IMG/VR virus record: IMGVR_UViG_3300044993_000595
Location: 1 to 35,186 of that record
DNA: 35,186 bases
Source of the DNA: a virus
Reading direction: 5' to 3' (one strand)
Shown: positions 1 to 7,363 of the stretch, piece by piece
How positions within the stretch are numbered: the first letter of the stretch is position 1
Layout of the letters: each line of letters starts with the position of its first letter
Made by a program: the position numbers and the translations under genes
Notes under the pieces: model-generated
Seen by the model: the letters and a program-made list of their open reading frames with translations, nothing else
Told to the model about the DNA's origin: nothing
Databases searched by the model: none

Positions 1-78
1 TTCTGTAACCTGAGTAGTCGATAGCTGGCTAATCGGTCCAACAAATTTCGTTTGTCTGAGATCAGTTTTGGTAGACAT
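1..78 (-). CDS. N-terminus of a probable phage structural protein, cut by the window edge
   Basis: Only the first 26 codons are present, reading MSTKTDLRQTKFVGPISQLS and onward, and the frame is still open at base 1. The start is supported by a GAGAGG ribosome-binding sequence a few bases upstream and by its position 9 bases after the stop of the 109-residue gene in the same minus-strand run. The context, a cluster of fibre and appendage genes, suggests a virion structural protein. There is too little sequence to assign a family. Confidence 0.55.
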   Translation of the reverse strand, partial: MSTKTDLRQTKFVGPISQLSTTQVTE

Positions 79-87
79 TTAAACCTC

Positions 88-417
88 TCAATCTCTATGC
101 TTCCTAAAATACAATCTATCACCAACCCGTAACTGAAAAGTAAAAGCTACCTGGGTTCTAGGTGGCGATCCAACATAATTAAAATCAAATCCATTTTCTA
201 GCGTCTGGCCGTTCAGGTCAACCATCAGCTCATCGCTAGTATACTGTCCACTGTTGGGGAGCGTAACGTTTACACCAGCATTTATAGGGCCCGTAATCTC
301 ATTGCCGTTTCCAGGAGATCCTGACACAACAAGCAGATACTCGTCATAAATCGGTGGAGTCGAAGACTCATCAAACGATCTCAAGACTCCATTGACGATA
401 CGAGTAAATTTGGCCAT
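88..417 (-). CDS. Small tail appendage protein, paralogous to a domain of the 926-residue protein
   Basis: This 109-residue protein is not a named family to me. From about residue 23 it aligns clearly with residues 668-767 of the protein at 2857-5637. Both carry an IYxExLxVVSGSP segment, then NExTGPI, TLP, LNGQ and VGDxLxFR in the same order. It therefore looks like a free-standing copy of a beta-rich fibre module, of the kind that carries a VxLNGQxL strand pair. It lies between the 566-residue fibre-like gene and the next structural gene in the same direction, so a role in the baseplate or fibre is inferred. No catalytic residues or membrane segments are seen. Confidence 0.7.
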   Translation of the reverse strand: MAKFTRIVNGVLRSFDESSTPPIYDEYLLVVSGSPGNGNEITGPINAGVNVTLPNSGQYTSDELMVDLNGQTLENGFDFNYVGSPPRTQVAFTFQLRVGDRLYFRKHRD

Positions 418-429
418 TAAACACTACCT

Positions 430-2130
430 TTACAATACCCCAACAACCTCAGGCTGAACCCACAATTTATTTGTATCCTGAACTATACCGATCCTAACAA
501 CAGCATCATTGTTAGCAGTCGGGGCAGTCACTGAGAAAGCTCCTGATGAAGTCAAGAAGACAGGCTTACCAATGTCTGCTGCGGCAAAGTTGGCATCAGA
601 AACTTGTAATGAGTGTTCACCAAGCATAATCACTGTCATATTATCACCGGCAGCGACCGTAGTAGAAGAAAAAGCGACACCAATTACATAAAAATTGTCA
701 TTTGATGAAGCGTCTTTGTCTGCTTTGTAAATTCTACCAGCAGTTTCACCGGTTTTTGCAAATCTTACAAGCCAAGTTGTATTTGCTGCAAAAGCTTCTC
801 CTGCAACCATCGTTCGGCGAGCAAGAGGAGCGCTGTTAACTGCGATGTCGTTTGCGTTAACCTGGATAGAACCATCAGCGTTAGCACCAACAGCAAGAGG
901 AGAACCAGCACCGCCAGTTAAACCAGCACCAGCGACAGAAGCGGCTAGTTTAGCTTCTGTAACAGCGCCATCTTGAATTTTAGCGGTAATGACAGAATCT
1001 GTAGCCAACTGGGTAGCTGTGATTCCTGCGTCTGCAACCTTAAGACCTGCGGCAGACTTAGAAAGTGTTGAGCCGTCAAGTTCAAGAGAGAGCTGACCAG
1101 AGACAAACTGAAGACCTTGACCGTCATGATCAACTTCAATAGTAGTGCCTGTGATCGTAATACCGTCGCCACCGTTGAGGGTTGTGATGGAGTTAAAGAA
1201 TACAAAGGTGATAGGATCTGTACCTAAAGTAGCTGGGTCAGAGTTACAAACAAACACCTTGCCTGCATTTGTAGTTCCTTGAGAAACCGCAACATAAGAC
1301 CCTTTGATCTCATTGATAGGTGTAAGCTGGTCAAAATCTTCAGCTCTTGACCAAGCACCTGCAGCCACTACATAAATACCGTTATTAGCAGCAGAGGTTT
1401 GATCCTTAACAAGTACCCTATCGCCAACAACCAAGTTTACACCATCGACGGTTTGAGTACCTGATAGTGTGATGTTTGCAGTGGTGGCAGCCCGAACAGC
1501 TTCCTTAGGTTTTACGCCCTCGATAGCATTATCTACATAAGTTTTGGTTGCAGCGTCGGAACCAACAGTAGGAGCAGCGAGGTTTGTAAGTTTAAAACCA
1601 CCCATTGACTGGTCGGCTGTAAAAGCTCGCGAACCGTTTTGGAGGATAGCGGTGTTAACCTCGCCAAGGTTAACGTTGGCATCGGGCATCGTGATTGTTC
1701 TGGTAGTGCCTGTAGCGATACCAGAAGCTTGGAAGGCGATCTTTTTTGTGTTATCGACATCGTCAGAGATTCTAAAAACGTTATCTTGAAAGTCTGGGGT
1801 AATACTAACGTTTTCAACCGCAGTTTCCAATGATTGGAGAGCTTGCTTAATTGTTGAGTTTGCAGGGATCGTGTTTCCTGTAAAAACTCCAAGATTATCG
1901 GAAGCAGGAGCAACACCAGAAAGGTTCTGGAGATTTGAGATGTGCCCCAGGTTGATGTTTGAGTCGGGTACTGTGATCGTGCGGTTTGCCGTTAAAGTTC
2001 CCGCAAAAGTTACGTTGTTTGCACCGCCAAGATTTAGTTTGAGGTTTTGTAAAACAAGCGTATTGGCCGTAAGATCTACATCTCTGTGAACCCCAGAAAC
2101 TAGGCGCGAAAGCTTTGAAATATCTGCCAT
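430..2130 (-). CDS. Tail fibre-like structural protein
   Basis: The 566-residue product is rich in Thr, Val, Asn and Ala with few charged residues, as in trimeric fibre shafts. Residues 40-62 and 140-156 repeat the motif TIT(V/M)PDxNxNLG, a signature of phage fibre repeats. Residues 194-312 form a module often seen in tail fibres: ATKTYVDNAIEG, then VDGVxLVxGDRVLVKDQT, then NGIYVV and a final ITFVFF. Residues 360-400 contain short repeated strands of the type xITAxxLAxxSV. The C-terminal 100 residues resemble the 149-residue protein two genes upstream. It probably forms a fibre or a fibre-like baseplate appendage that contacts the host surface. The exact position on the virion cannot be told. 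The start is the first ATG after a GGAG-type ribosome-binding site. Confidence 0.8.
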   Translation of the reverse strand: MADISKLSRLVSGVHRDVDLTANTLVLQNLKLNLGGANNVTFAGTLTANRTITVPDSNINLGHISNLQNLSGVAPASDNLGVFTGNTIPANSTIKQALQSLETAVENVSITPDFQDNVFRISDDVDNTKKIAFQASGIATGTTRTITMPDANVNLGEVNTAILQNGSRAFTADQSMGGFKLTNLAAPTVGSDAATKTYVDNAIEGVKPKEAVRAATTANITLSGTQTVDGVNLVVGDRVLVKDQTSAANNGIYVVAAGAWSRAEDFDQLTPINEIKGSYVAVSQGTTNAGKVFVCNSDPATLGTDPITFVFFNSITTLNGGDGITITGTTIEVDHDGQGLQFVSGQLSLELDGSTLSKSAAGLKVADAGITATQLATDSVITAKIQDGAVTEAKLAASVAGAGLTGGAGSPLAVGANADGSIQVNANDIAVNSAPLARRTMVAGEAFAANTTWLVRFAKTGETAGRIYKADKDASSNDNFYVIGVAFSSTTVAAGDNMTVIMLGEHSLQVSDANFAAADIGKPVFLTSSGAFSVTAPTANNDAVVRIGIVQDTNKLWVQPEVVGVL

Positions 2131-2143
2131 TTTCTTCTCCTAA

Positions 2144-2380
2144 TTACTCTTCTGCATTAAAAGAGGGATCTTTTGCCATCTCTTTTATAAGATTGGCTTC
2201 GCCCTGTTTTACTATCTGGACCCCTAAAAGCACCTCAAGTCCATAAACGTTGAGGTATTTGTTCATATCGGAAACGGCTTGTTCGACCCTTTCTTTTATC
2301 TTTTTTCTTAGCATCGCCTCAATCTCTACGTATTGCTCTTCTGGAATTGATTCGATGTCAATTTTTCTAATTCTTTCCAT
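2144..2380 (-). CDS. Small charged alpha-helical protein, unknown
   Basis: I do not recognise this 78-residue protein. It is highly charged and predicted helical, with a Glu/Lys/Arg-rich stretch between residues 16 and 40, and no Cys, membrane segment or signal peptide. It sits 3 bases after the stop of the 149-residue gene and 13 bases before the start of the fibre-like gene, so it belongs to the appendage operon. A fibre chaperone or linker is possible from position alone. That is a guess. Confidence 0.6.
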   Translation of the reverse strand: MERIRKIDIESIPEEQYVEIEAMLRKKIKERVEQAVSDMNKYLNVYGLEVLLGVQIVKQGEANLIKEMAKDPSFNAEE

Positions 2381-2383
2381 AAC

Positions 2384-2833
2384 TTACAGCTTTCCGACGA
2401 GCTGCATTTTAACCAGCAAGTCCTTATTTGAAGGTGTGTTTGTATTTCTTACAATAACCCCTACCCTAATAACAGCATCTCCAGCTACAAAACCATTAAC
2501 CCCTATAACTGGATGCTGGTTGGTAAGGCCCCCAGTTTTGGATACATAAACATAATCTCCATGGGGAAAAGATACGGATACGTTTTCAATTCTTCCTGCT
2601 AAGGAAACGGTACCAGTGGCATTATCTGCAATAGGCGCTTGAGTCACTCCTGCAATAGAAAAAATAGTATCGTCATCTGAAACGTCAATCGTTGTAATAT
2701 AGCCGTTATTATCTACTGCTACAGGTGTTAAAGCAGGAATTAAAGAGCCAGATTGATTTTTCATCTGTGTCGTCAGATTTGAGTTTGCAGCCTGAGCTTC
2801 TGCTATAATTGCAGCAAATGGTCTGTAGGTCAT
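2384..2833 (-). CDS. Beta-rich appendage protein related to the C-terminus of the fibre-like protein
   Basis: This 149-residue protein has alternating short strands and turns and ends in xAVIRVGVIV, a gap, then VKMQLVGKL. The C-terminal 100 residues of the 566-residue protein have the same order, with xAVVRIGIV, KLWVQPEVVGVL and a preceding strand of the form GKPVFLTSSG against GDYVYVSKTG here. The two proteins therefore share a module. The pattern also recalls small decoration or beta-sandwich proteins of phages, but I cannot name a family. It follows the 926-residue gene by 23 bases and is co-directional with it. A structural role at the tail tip is inferred. Confidence 0.65.
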   Translation of the reverse strand: MTYRPFAAIIAEAQAANSNLTTQMKNQSGSLIPALTPVAVDNNGYITTIDVSDDDTIFSIAGVTQAPIADNATGTVSLAGRIENVSVSFPHGDYVYVSKTGGLTNQHPVIGVNGFVAGDAVIRVGVIVRNTNTPSNKDLLVKMQLVGKL

Positions 2834-2856
2834 ATCTCAATCTCTTTGTTTAGGTA

Positions 2857-5637
2857 TTAAACAACCCACCAATTTGCCCCATCGCTTATAATCGATATTG
2901 TCTCGTACTGAGTTGTAATCGAGTAAGGAGTGGATGTGCGGTCGACACCATCAACTGTTTGGTTTAACACAGTTGCTACAAACAAAGTGTTACCAGTATC
3001 AAGTTTTTTGACTGTAATATGTTTACCGCTGTTTCCAACAGCAGTTGGAAGTGTTACAGTTCTGTTGCCACCTGAGTTGTTGACTAGTATATAGTCATTT
3101 GAAGCGGTCGCTGTATAGTTTGTACCGGTTACGGTTACAACATCATAAATAGGAGCAGCAGGAGCAGCAGAGATGGTTATGTCATTCGCATTTTCCGTGA
3201 TTGTAACGCCAGGACCCTGTTGAATTCTTCTAAAATTGAGAGTTACACCAGTCTTGTTCTTAAAGACGGCAGCTCCTGTTCCAATGTTTGCGCCCGTATT
3301 AGCCTCACCCGAACCGCCACCACCAGCCGCTGCTGCCTTACCTGGATCGATACGGAAAAGAAGCTCATCACCAACTACAAGGTTTTGTTGAATTTGAATA
3401 GTTACAGATTCGGTATTATTGGCACCAACTTCTGTATAATCAGCACCCAAACGAAGTCGTTGACCATTTAAGTAAACTTCAAGGTCAGCTTTACCGACTA
3501 TATATCCATTAACCGCGTTAAAAAAGTGAGAGTCATAAGGCAGAGTAAGGTTGGTACCTGAGGTAATAGGACCCGTAACTTCATTATCGTTAGCAGGAGA
3601 GCCCGATACGACGGTTAGGACTTCTTCGTATATTGTAATCGGATTACCTGCAAGCTCTTTGAGTTTTTTGTCGAGTTTTTTGATTGCTAAAGTGAGGTTG
3701 TCACCATCACTGATATAGTTATTAGAAGCACCAGTACCCTGTGTTGTAACAGTGACGGTGGCGCCGTTTACGTTAACGTTAGAAGCGTTTGTTGCAGTAC
3801 CAGCATCTGTATTCGTAACTGTAACTGTAGCACCAGAAACAGTTGCGTTAAAATCAATCACGCCGTTTATTGCAGTTTGTAAAGCGGCAGCTACTTGGTT
3901 GGCCGTATCACCAGTAGTGATTGCAACTTCAATAGGTATTTTTCCAACAACATTTGGATTACCACCTAAATTGTCCCTATTAAACCAAATATAATACTCA
4001 TTCAAATCAAGGGCGCTATAAATTAGCATGTGCTGACCAGAAGTGATAGCAGATGCTGCTGGAACAGTAATATCTGTAACTTCTGAAACTAGAGCACCAA
4101 GTTTGTTAGAATACTCTGGAGAGTTATCTACTTCACTAACAGAGCCGATATAGGTTATAATATCTTTGGATGTATTGTCAGAGATATCTCTATCTTCACC
4201 TTGCTCAAGTTCTGAACCAAGGAAACGAACATAAACCCTAGGTAGTGATCCACCGTTATCTGATCTTAGCAAAAACCAGAAGGTATCTTCAGTAAATGGA
4301 ACGTCTTTTCTGGCCGCAACGCGGATATGCCGATCTGTCGAAGGAGTTGGGTTCGTCTCATAAACACCAAGGGCATACTGGGCTTTGGCTCCGGAAATGC
4401 CGGTGGACGTATAAGGATACACAACAGAAAGAGTCACTTGGGAAAGTGAGTCTACAGATTGGATTTTTAAATATTTCGTATCATCGTCAGTGGCCAATTT
4501 AACCCAGTCGCCAGCTTGAAGAGGACCTGTCCAAGAAACGCCCCCAACAGAAGTTACAATCGCACTTCCGTTTGTGAACACAAGATTGGGCACAATATTA
4601 ACGCCACGCTTTAAAGTTACATAAGCCGCTTGATCGTCGGCAAGCGTAATGTCACTGCTTGATGGATTTGCGTTTAATTGAAAAGAAAGTCTTGAGCTAA
4701 CAAGAGCAATTTGTATTGCCTGATCCCAGTTAATTCGACCAGCAACGGTACTACTATGGGAGATCTGGCCTCGACCAGTGATTACTGTATTTCCAAGGTC
4801 TTGTCTTAATTTGACTAAAGAACCACCAACATTTTGAGAATACCAAAAAGTTGTCCCCTTCATTTCCTTGAAGGAAGACATGACAGCATCCATCCACTCT
4901 TTTAAGTTGTAGATCTGTTTGTCACCACCACGAAAAGGATTAACTGAATTTGAGGTCGACGTTACAGGATTTTCTAATCGACCTTCTGCTTGGTTTGTCC
5001 ATGGATAAACATATGCTGGATTTGGATTTGTACGACCCGCTGTTCCTAATCGGAAAAGCATAGGTCTTTGGTCTGTGATATCGACGACGTTACCAGCAAC
5101 GTCAACCGTAACCTTAGCAATAGGCACTACGTTAGAAGCCCATACCGAAGTTGTGATAACGATGTTATATCGCAATATATTAGCTAGCGGTACGTTTGAA
5201 GAAAATTCGTTTTTATTTGTAGGGTTCCAGAAATAAACCGTATCTGAAGTTGCCGTATCTGCAAAACGCTCATACTCGATACCAACATAGTTTACAGCAT
5301 TAGGTGTGAAGGCGCCGCGAACCTTGGTATTGATCGTTGAGTTTAAAACCTCAGGAGTGGCCGTAGAAGAAACCGTGTAAAAAGTACCAGACTGCCTTGA
5401 AGATCCGTGGAATAGCGTACTAGACGCAACAAGCATCTGTAGCCCTGATGCAGCGGCTCCAATAGCCCCTGTCATGTTTATCTCAAATCCACGAACCACA
5501 TAGACGTTGTTTTCACCGGTGACAAAACCTTTGAGCAACTCGTCAAAATCTGCCGATACAGCAGATTCAATGGAACGAAGATGAGGAACGTCAATTCTTT
5601 GAGATCCTAACCATCTTTGTCTACGCCTAACTGACAT
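2857..5637 (-). CDS. Large modular baseplate or tail appendage protein
   Basis: The 926-residue protein is a virion structural protein by composition and modules. Residues 1-250 form an N-terminal region seen in no other protein here and probably attach to the baseplate. Residues 517-635 hold a module (ITSGQHMLIYSA, EYYIWF, DTANQVA, AAIN, TQGTG) that recurs in the 680- and 2186-residue proteins. Residues 668-767 match the 109-residue protein. Residues 765-785 are a flexible Ala/Gly-rich linker. The last 130 residues are typical of fibre tips, with GPGVTITENANDITIS, then RTVTLP, HITVKK, TVDG and a final ISDGANWWVV. It is the first minus-strand gene after the 5753-6938 cassette and starts 115 bases from it, so it may have its own promoter in that divergent gap. 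Confidence 0.8.
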   Translation of the reverse strand: MSVRRRQRWLGSQRIDVPHLRSIESAVSADFDELLKGFVTGENNVYVVRGFEINMTGAIGAAASGLQMLVASSTLFHGSSRQSGTFYTVSSTATPEVLNSTINTKVRGAFTPNAVNYVGIEYERFADTATSDTVYFWNPTNKNEFSSNVPLANILRYNIVITTSVWASNVVPIAKVTVDVAGNVVDITDQRPMLFRLGTAGRTNPNPAYVYPWTNQAEGRLENPVTSTSNSVNPFRGGDKQIYNLKEWMDAVMSSFKEMKGTTFWYSQNVGGSLVKLRQDLGNTVITGRGQISHSSTVAGRINWDQAIQIALVSSRLSFQLNANPSSSDITLADDQAAYVTLKRGVNIVPNLVFTNGSAIVTSVGGVSWTGPLQAGDWVKLATDDDTKYLKIQSVDSLSQVTLSVVYPYTSTGISGAKAQYALGVYETNPTPSTDRHIRVAARKDVPFTEDTFWFLLRSDNGGSLPRVYVRFLGSELEQGEDRDISDNTSKDIITYIGSVSEVDNSPEYSNKLGALVSEVTDITVPAASAITSGQHMLIYSALDLNEYYIWFNRDNLGGNPNVVGKIPIEVAITTGDTANQVAAALQTAINGVIDFNATVSGATVTVTNTDAGTATNASNVNVNGATVTVTTQGTGASNNYISDGDNLTLAIKKLDKKLKELAGNPITIYEEVLTVVSGSPANDNEVTGPITSGTNLTLPYDSHFFNAVNGYIVGKADLEVYLNGQRLRLGADYTEVGANNTESVTIQIQQNLVVGDELLFRIDPGKAAAAGGGGSGEANTGANIGTGAAVFKNKTGVTLNFRRIQQGPGVTITENANDITISAAPAAPIYDVVTVTGTNYTATASNDYILVNNSGGNRTVTLPTAVGNSGKHITVKKLDTGNTLFVATVLNQTVDGVDRTSTPYSITTQYETISIISDGANWWVV

Positions 5638-5752
5638 TTAATACCTCACGTCGGTGCTTACTCACTAAAGATTGTCTATCAGTCGAAAATACTAGATTTA
5701 ATCTTAAAAATATAATATCATAGTCTTAGGGCAAGGCTCGAAAGGAGACCTT
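5638..5752. promoter_or_regulatory. Divergent intergenic region with TATAAT box and near-palindrome
   Basis: This 115-base gap separates two divergently read units. TATAAT at 5711-5716 is a perfect -10 for the plus-strand cassette, but no convincing -35 lies 16-18 bases upstream. The box is part of ATAATATCAT, one mismatch from the palindrome ATGATATCAT found at 26731 and 28966. Read on the minus strand it is GACTATGATATTAT, which matches 28963-28976 in 13 of 14 bases. It could therefore serve the minus-strand 926-residue gene instead, or as well. Bases 5733-5752 can fold into a hairpin that covers the AGGAG sequence of the plus-strand gene. Confidence 0.5.
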
Positions 5753-6085
5753 TTGGGAAAAGGCAGGCACTTTAAAACTGACAAAGAACATGGCCGAATT
5801 CAGGAATTGTCCCACAAAAACAAGGAGTTGCAGCGCGAAATAGCTCGACTACGGAGAGAGAACGAAAGGCTCAAAAGCCAATGGGTGCCCCCTAAAGAAT
5901 CAAGGGTAGAGGGGGCAGCGAAAGTTAAGCCTAAGAAAAAAGACAGAGTATGCCATGAATGTGGCAAGGGAAAATTGATAATATTTAAATATGGAAAACC
6001 AGACGGCGAGTGGTATTATCGTAGCTGTGAAGTTTGCGGCTATAGAACTCGCTCTAAAAAACTTACACCGGAGGTGGAAGAATGA
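5753..6085 (+). CDS. Coiled-coil and zinc-ribbon protein, TTG start
   Basis: This 110-residue protein starts at TTG, preceded by AGGAG at 5743-5747. No in-frame ATG lies near. Residues 17-45 form a basic coiled coil (ELQREIARLRRENERLKSQ). Residues 65-100 hold a zinc ribbon made of CHEC and, about 24 residues later, CEVC, with basic residues around the second knuckle. Such ribbons bind nucleic acid or mediate protein contacts, and small phage transcription factors use them. The function here is not known. The stop overlaps the next start by 4 bases, so it is coupled to the 106-residue gene and the exonuclease. It is the first gene of a plus-strand cassette inside the minus-strand tail block. 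Confidence 0.75.
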   Translation: MGKGRHFKTDKEHGRIQELSHKNKELQREIARLRRENERLKSQWVPPKESRVEGAAKVKPKKKDRVCHECGKGKLIIFKYGKPDGEWYYRSCEVCGYRTRSKKLTPEVEE

Positions 6086-6402
6086 AGACTGTAAAAATTA
6101 CAAAAAATATGCTTAAGAATCCAGAGGTTCTTTTAAGAAAAGCAGGGGCCGTCCACGGAAATCGAGCGTTTCCAACCCAGGTATATATGAACGAAAAGGA
6201 TTATTCCGAGCTTCGAAAAAATCTCACAAAAGCTTTTAAAAAAGAATACCCTCACACGATCGAAAGAAGAATCCAGGCATCGGTCGAGATGGTGCTTCTT
6301 AATCTAGGTCCTGTAAATCTTAAAAAAGGTATCGAAAAAGGATATCTTCTGGTTGATGAAAGAGCTATTAAGGAGCAAATCGAGAAAGAGCAGGAGTCAT
6401 GA
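6082..6402 (+). CDS. Unknown 106-residue protein
   Basis: I do not recognise this protein. It is basic in its first two thirds and acidic at its C-terminus, and is mostly helical by residue pattern, with no membrane segment, Cys cluster or signal peptide. ATGA overlaps join it to the zinc-ribbon gene before it and the exonuclease after it, so the three are probably translated together. A role with nucleic acid is suggested only by these partners. Confidence 0.7.
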   Translation: MKTVKITKNMLKNPEVLLRKAGAVHGNRAFPTQVYMNEKDYSELRKNLTKAFKKEYPHTIERRIQASVEMVLLNLGPVNLKKGIEKGYLLVDERAIKEQIEKEQES

Positions 6403-6938
6403 AGCTTCTCTCGCTAGATCTTGAGATGAACCAGCCTAGCGGAAAAGTTATCCAGGTAGGCGCTTGTGTCTTTAGGAAAAAGGACGGCGCTATAATTGAT
6501 AAGTTTATGGTTTACGTTAACCCTGGCGAGAAACTAGACAAGCAAATCGTTGAACTAACAGGTATCACACAAAACAAGGTCGACACCGAAGGGTACTCGT
6601 GTAAGGAAGCTTATTTTAAACTTAAACAATTTGCCCAAAAGCACAAAGTTCTAAAAAATCCGTTGGTTTGGGGCTCAGGTTCATGGGACGATTCAGCACA
6701 CCTTTATAAGGAAGCTAACCCAGGAGAGCCAAACTTCATGGGACACCGCGTATGGGATGTAAAAACCCTTTACCAGATGTACAGGTTTGAAAATGGTCTT
6801 TCAATAAAAGGTGGACTTGCTGCGGCGATGGAAGAACTTGGGCTAACTTTTGAAGGAAAAAACCATAATGCATTATTTGATGCTATAAATACGGTTAAAA
6901 TTTATAAATTTTTAACTTCTAAACTAGAAAATTTCTAG
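6399..6938 (+). CDS. DEDDh-family 3'-5' exonuclease
   Basis: The 179-residue protein carries the three motifs of DnaQ/RNase T-type exonucleases. ExoI is LSLDLEMN with D7 and E9. The LTGIT segment follows at 53-57. ExoII is GSGSWDD with the Asp at 97 or 98. ExoIII is HNALFDA with H156 and D161, which places it in the DEDDh group. These four acids bind two metal ions, and the His activates water for removal of 3' nucleotides from DNA or RNA. The length fits a stand-alone exonuclease domain. It could act in replication proofreading, recombination or RNA turnover, and the sequence does not decide this. Its TAG stop shares a CTAG with the stop of the convergent gene at 6935, so no room is left for a terminator. 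Confidence 0.88.
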   Translation: MKLLSLDLEMNQPSGKVIQVGACVFRKKDGAIIDKFMVYVNPGEKLDKQIVELTGITQNKVDTEGYSCKEAYFKLKQFAQKHKVLKNPLVWGSGSWDDSAHLYKEANPGEPNFMGHRVWDVKTLYQMYRFENGLSIKGGLAAAMEELGLTFEGKNHNALFDAINTVKIYKFLTSKLENF

Positions 6939-7363
6939 CCTCTATCAGAAGGCTCAAAACCTACAAGTCCTTTAAAATCAAAACTTAAACGCACAACGCC
7001 TTTAGCTTGAGCTTGAAAACTTTGTTTGCTGATCTTAGCGTTTGGAACAAAAAGAAGATCTTCGCCAGTACTCCTATCTTGGATTCGAATACTAATATAC
7101 TCAGCCTTTACGATGTCGGTAATTTTTGGCCTAGCGTTGAAAGACTGAATACCGCCAGAATTCCTTATACGAATCCCAGAGATAGAGCCGGCGACCATGG
7201 CCCGAGTTGAGTGAATCTCTTGAGGAAAGGGAGTGTCGATACCGTAAACTTCTGTTTCTCCATAGTCAAGAGTATACGAGACAGACTGGGCTTCGTTATA
7301 AACTCGGTTGTTGATGTAAATTTTAACTAGGGCTCCGGAAAGTACAATTGAAGGTCTAGACAT
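6935..7363 (-). CDS. Small beta-rich tail or baseplate protein, possibly tube-like
   Basis: The 142-residue protein consists of alternating strands with no long helix. It has the segments YGETEVYGIDTPFPQEI and GSISGIRI, then two strands near the C-terminus (VRLSFDFKGL). The size, the single-domain layout and a conserved YGxD turn recall the tail-tube or tube-initiator fold of contractile phages, but the similarity is too weak to name it. Its start overlaps the end of the 680-residue gene by 8 bases. It is the last gene of the main baseplate run before the plus-strand exonuclease cassette. A tail or baseplate structural role is inferred. Confidence 0.65.
   Translation of the reverse strand: MSRPSIVLSGALVKIYINNRVYNEAQSVSYTLDYGETEVYGIDTPFPQEIHSTRAMVAGSISGIRIRNSGGIQSFNARPKITDIVKAEYISIRIQDRSTGEDLLFVPNAKISKQSFQAQAKGVVRLSFDFKGLVGFEPSDRG

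Noticed and set aside
1533-1916. Second minus-strand frame of 127 codons inside the fibre-like gene
   Set aside because: The product is made of Leu/Ser/Gln runs, as expected for a shifted reading of Ala/Thr-rich fibre repeats. It has no ribosome-binding site.
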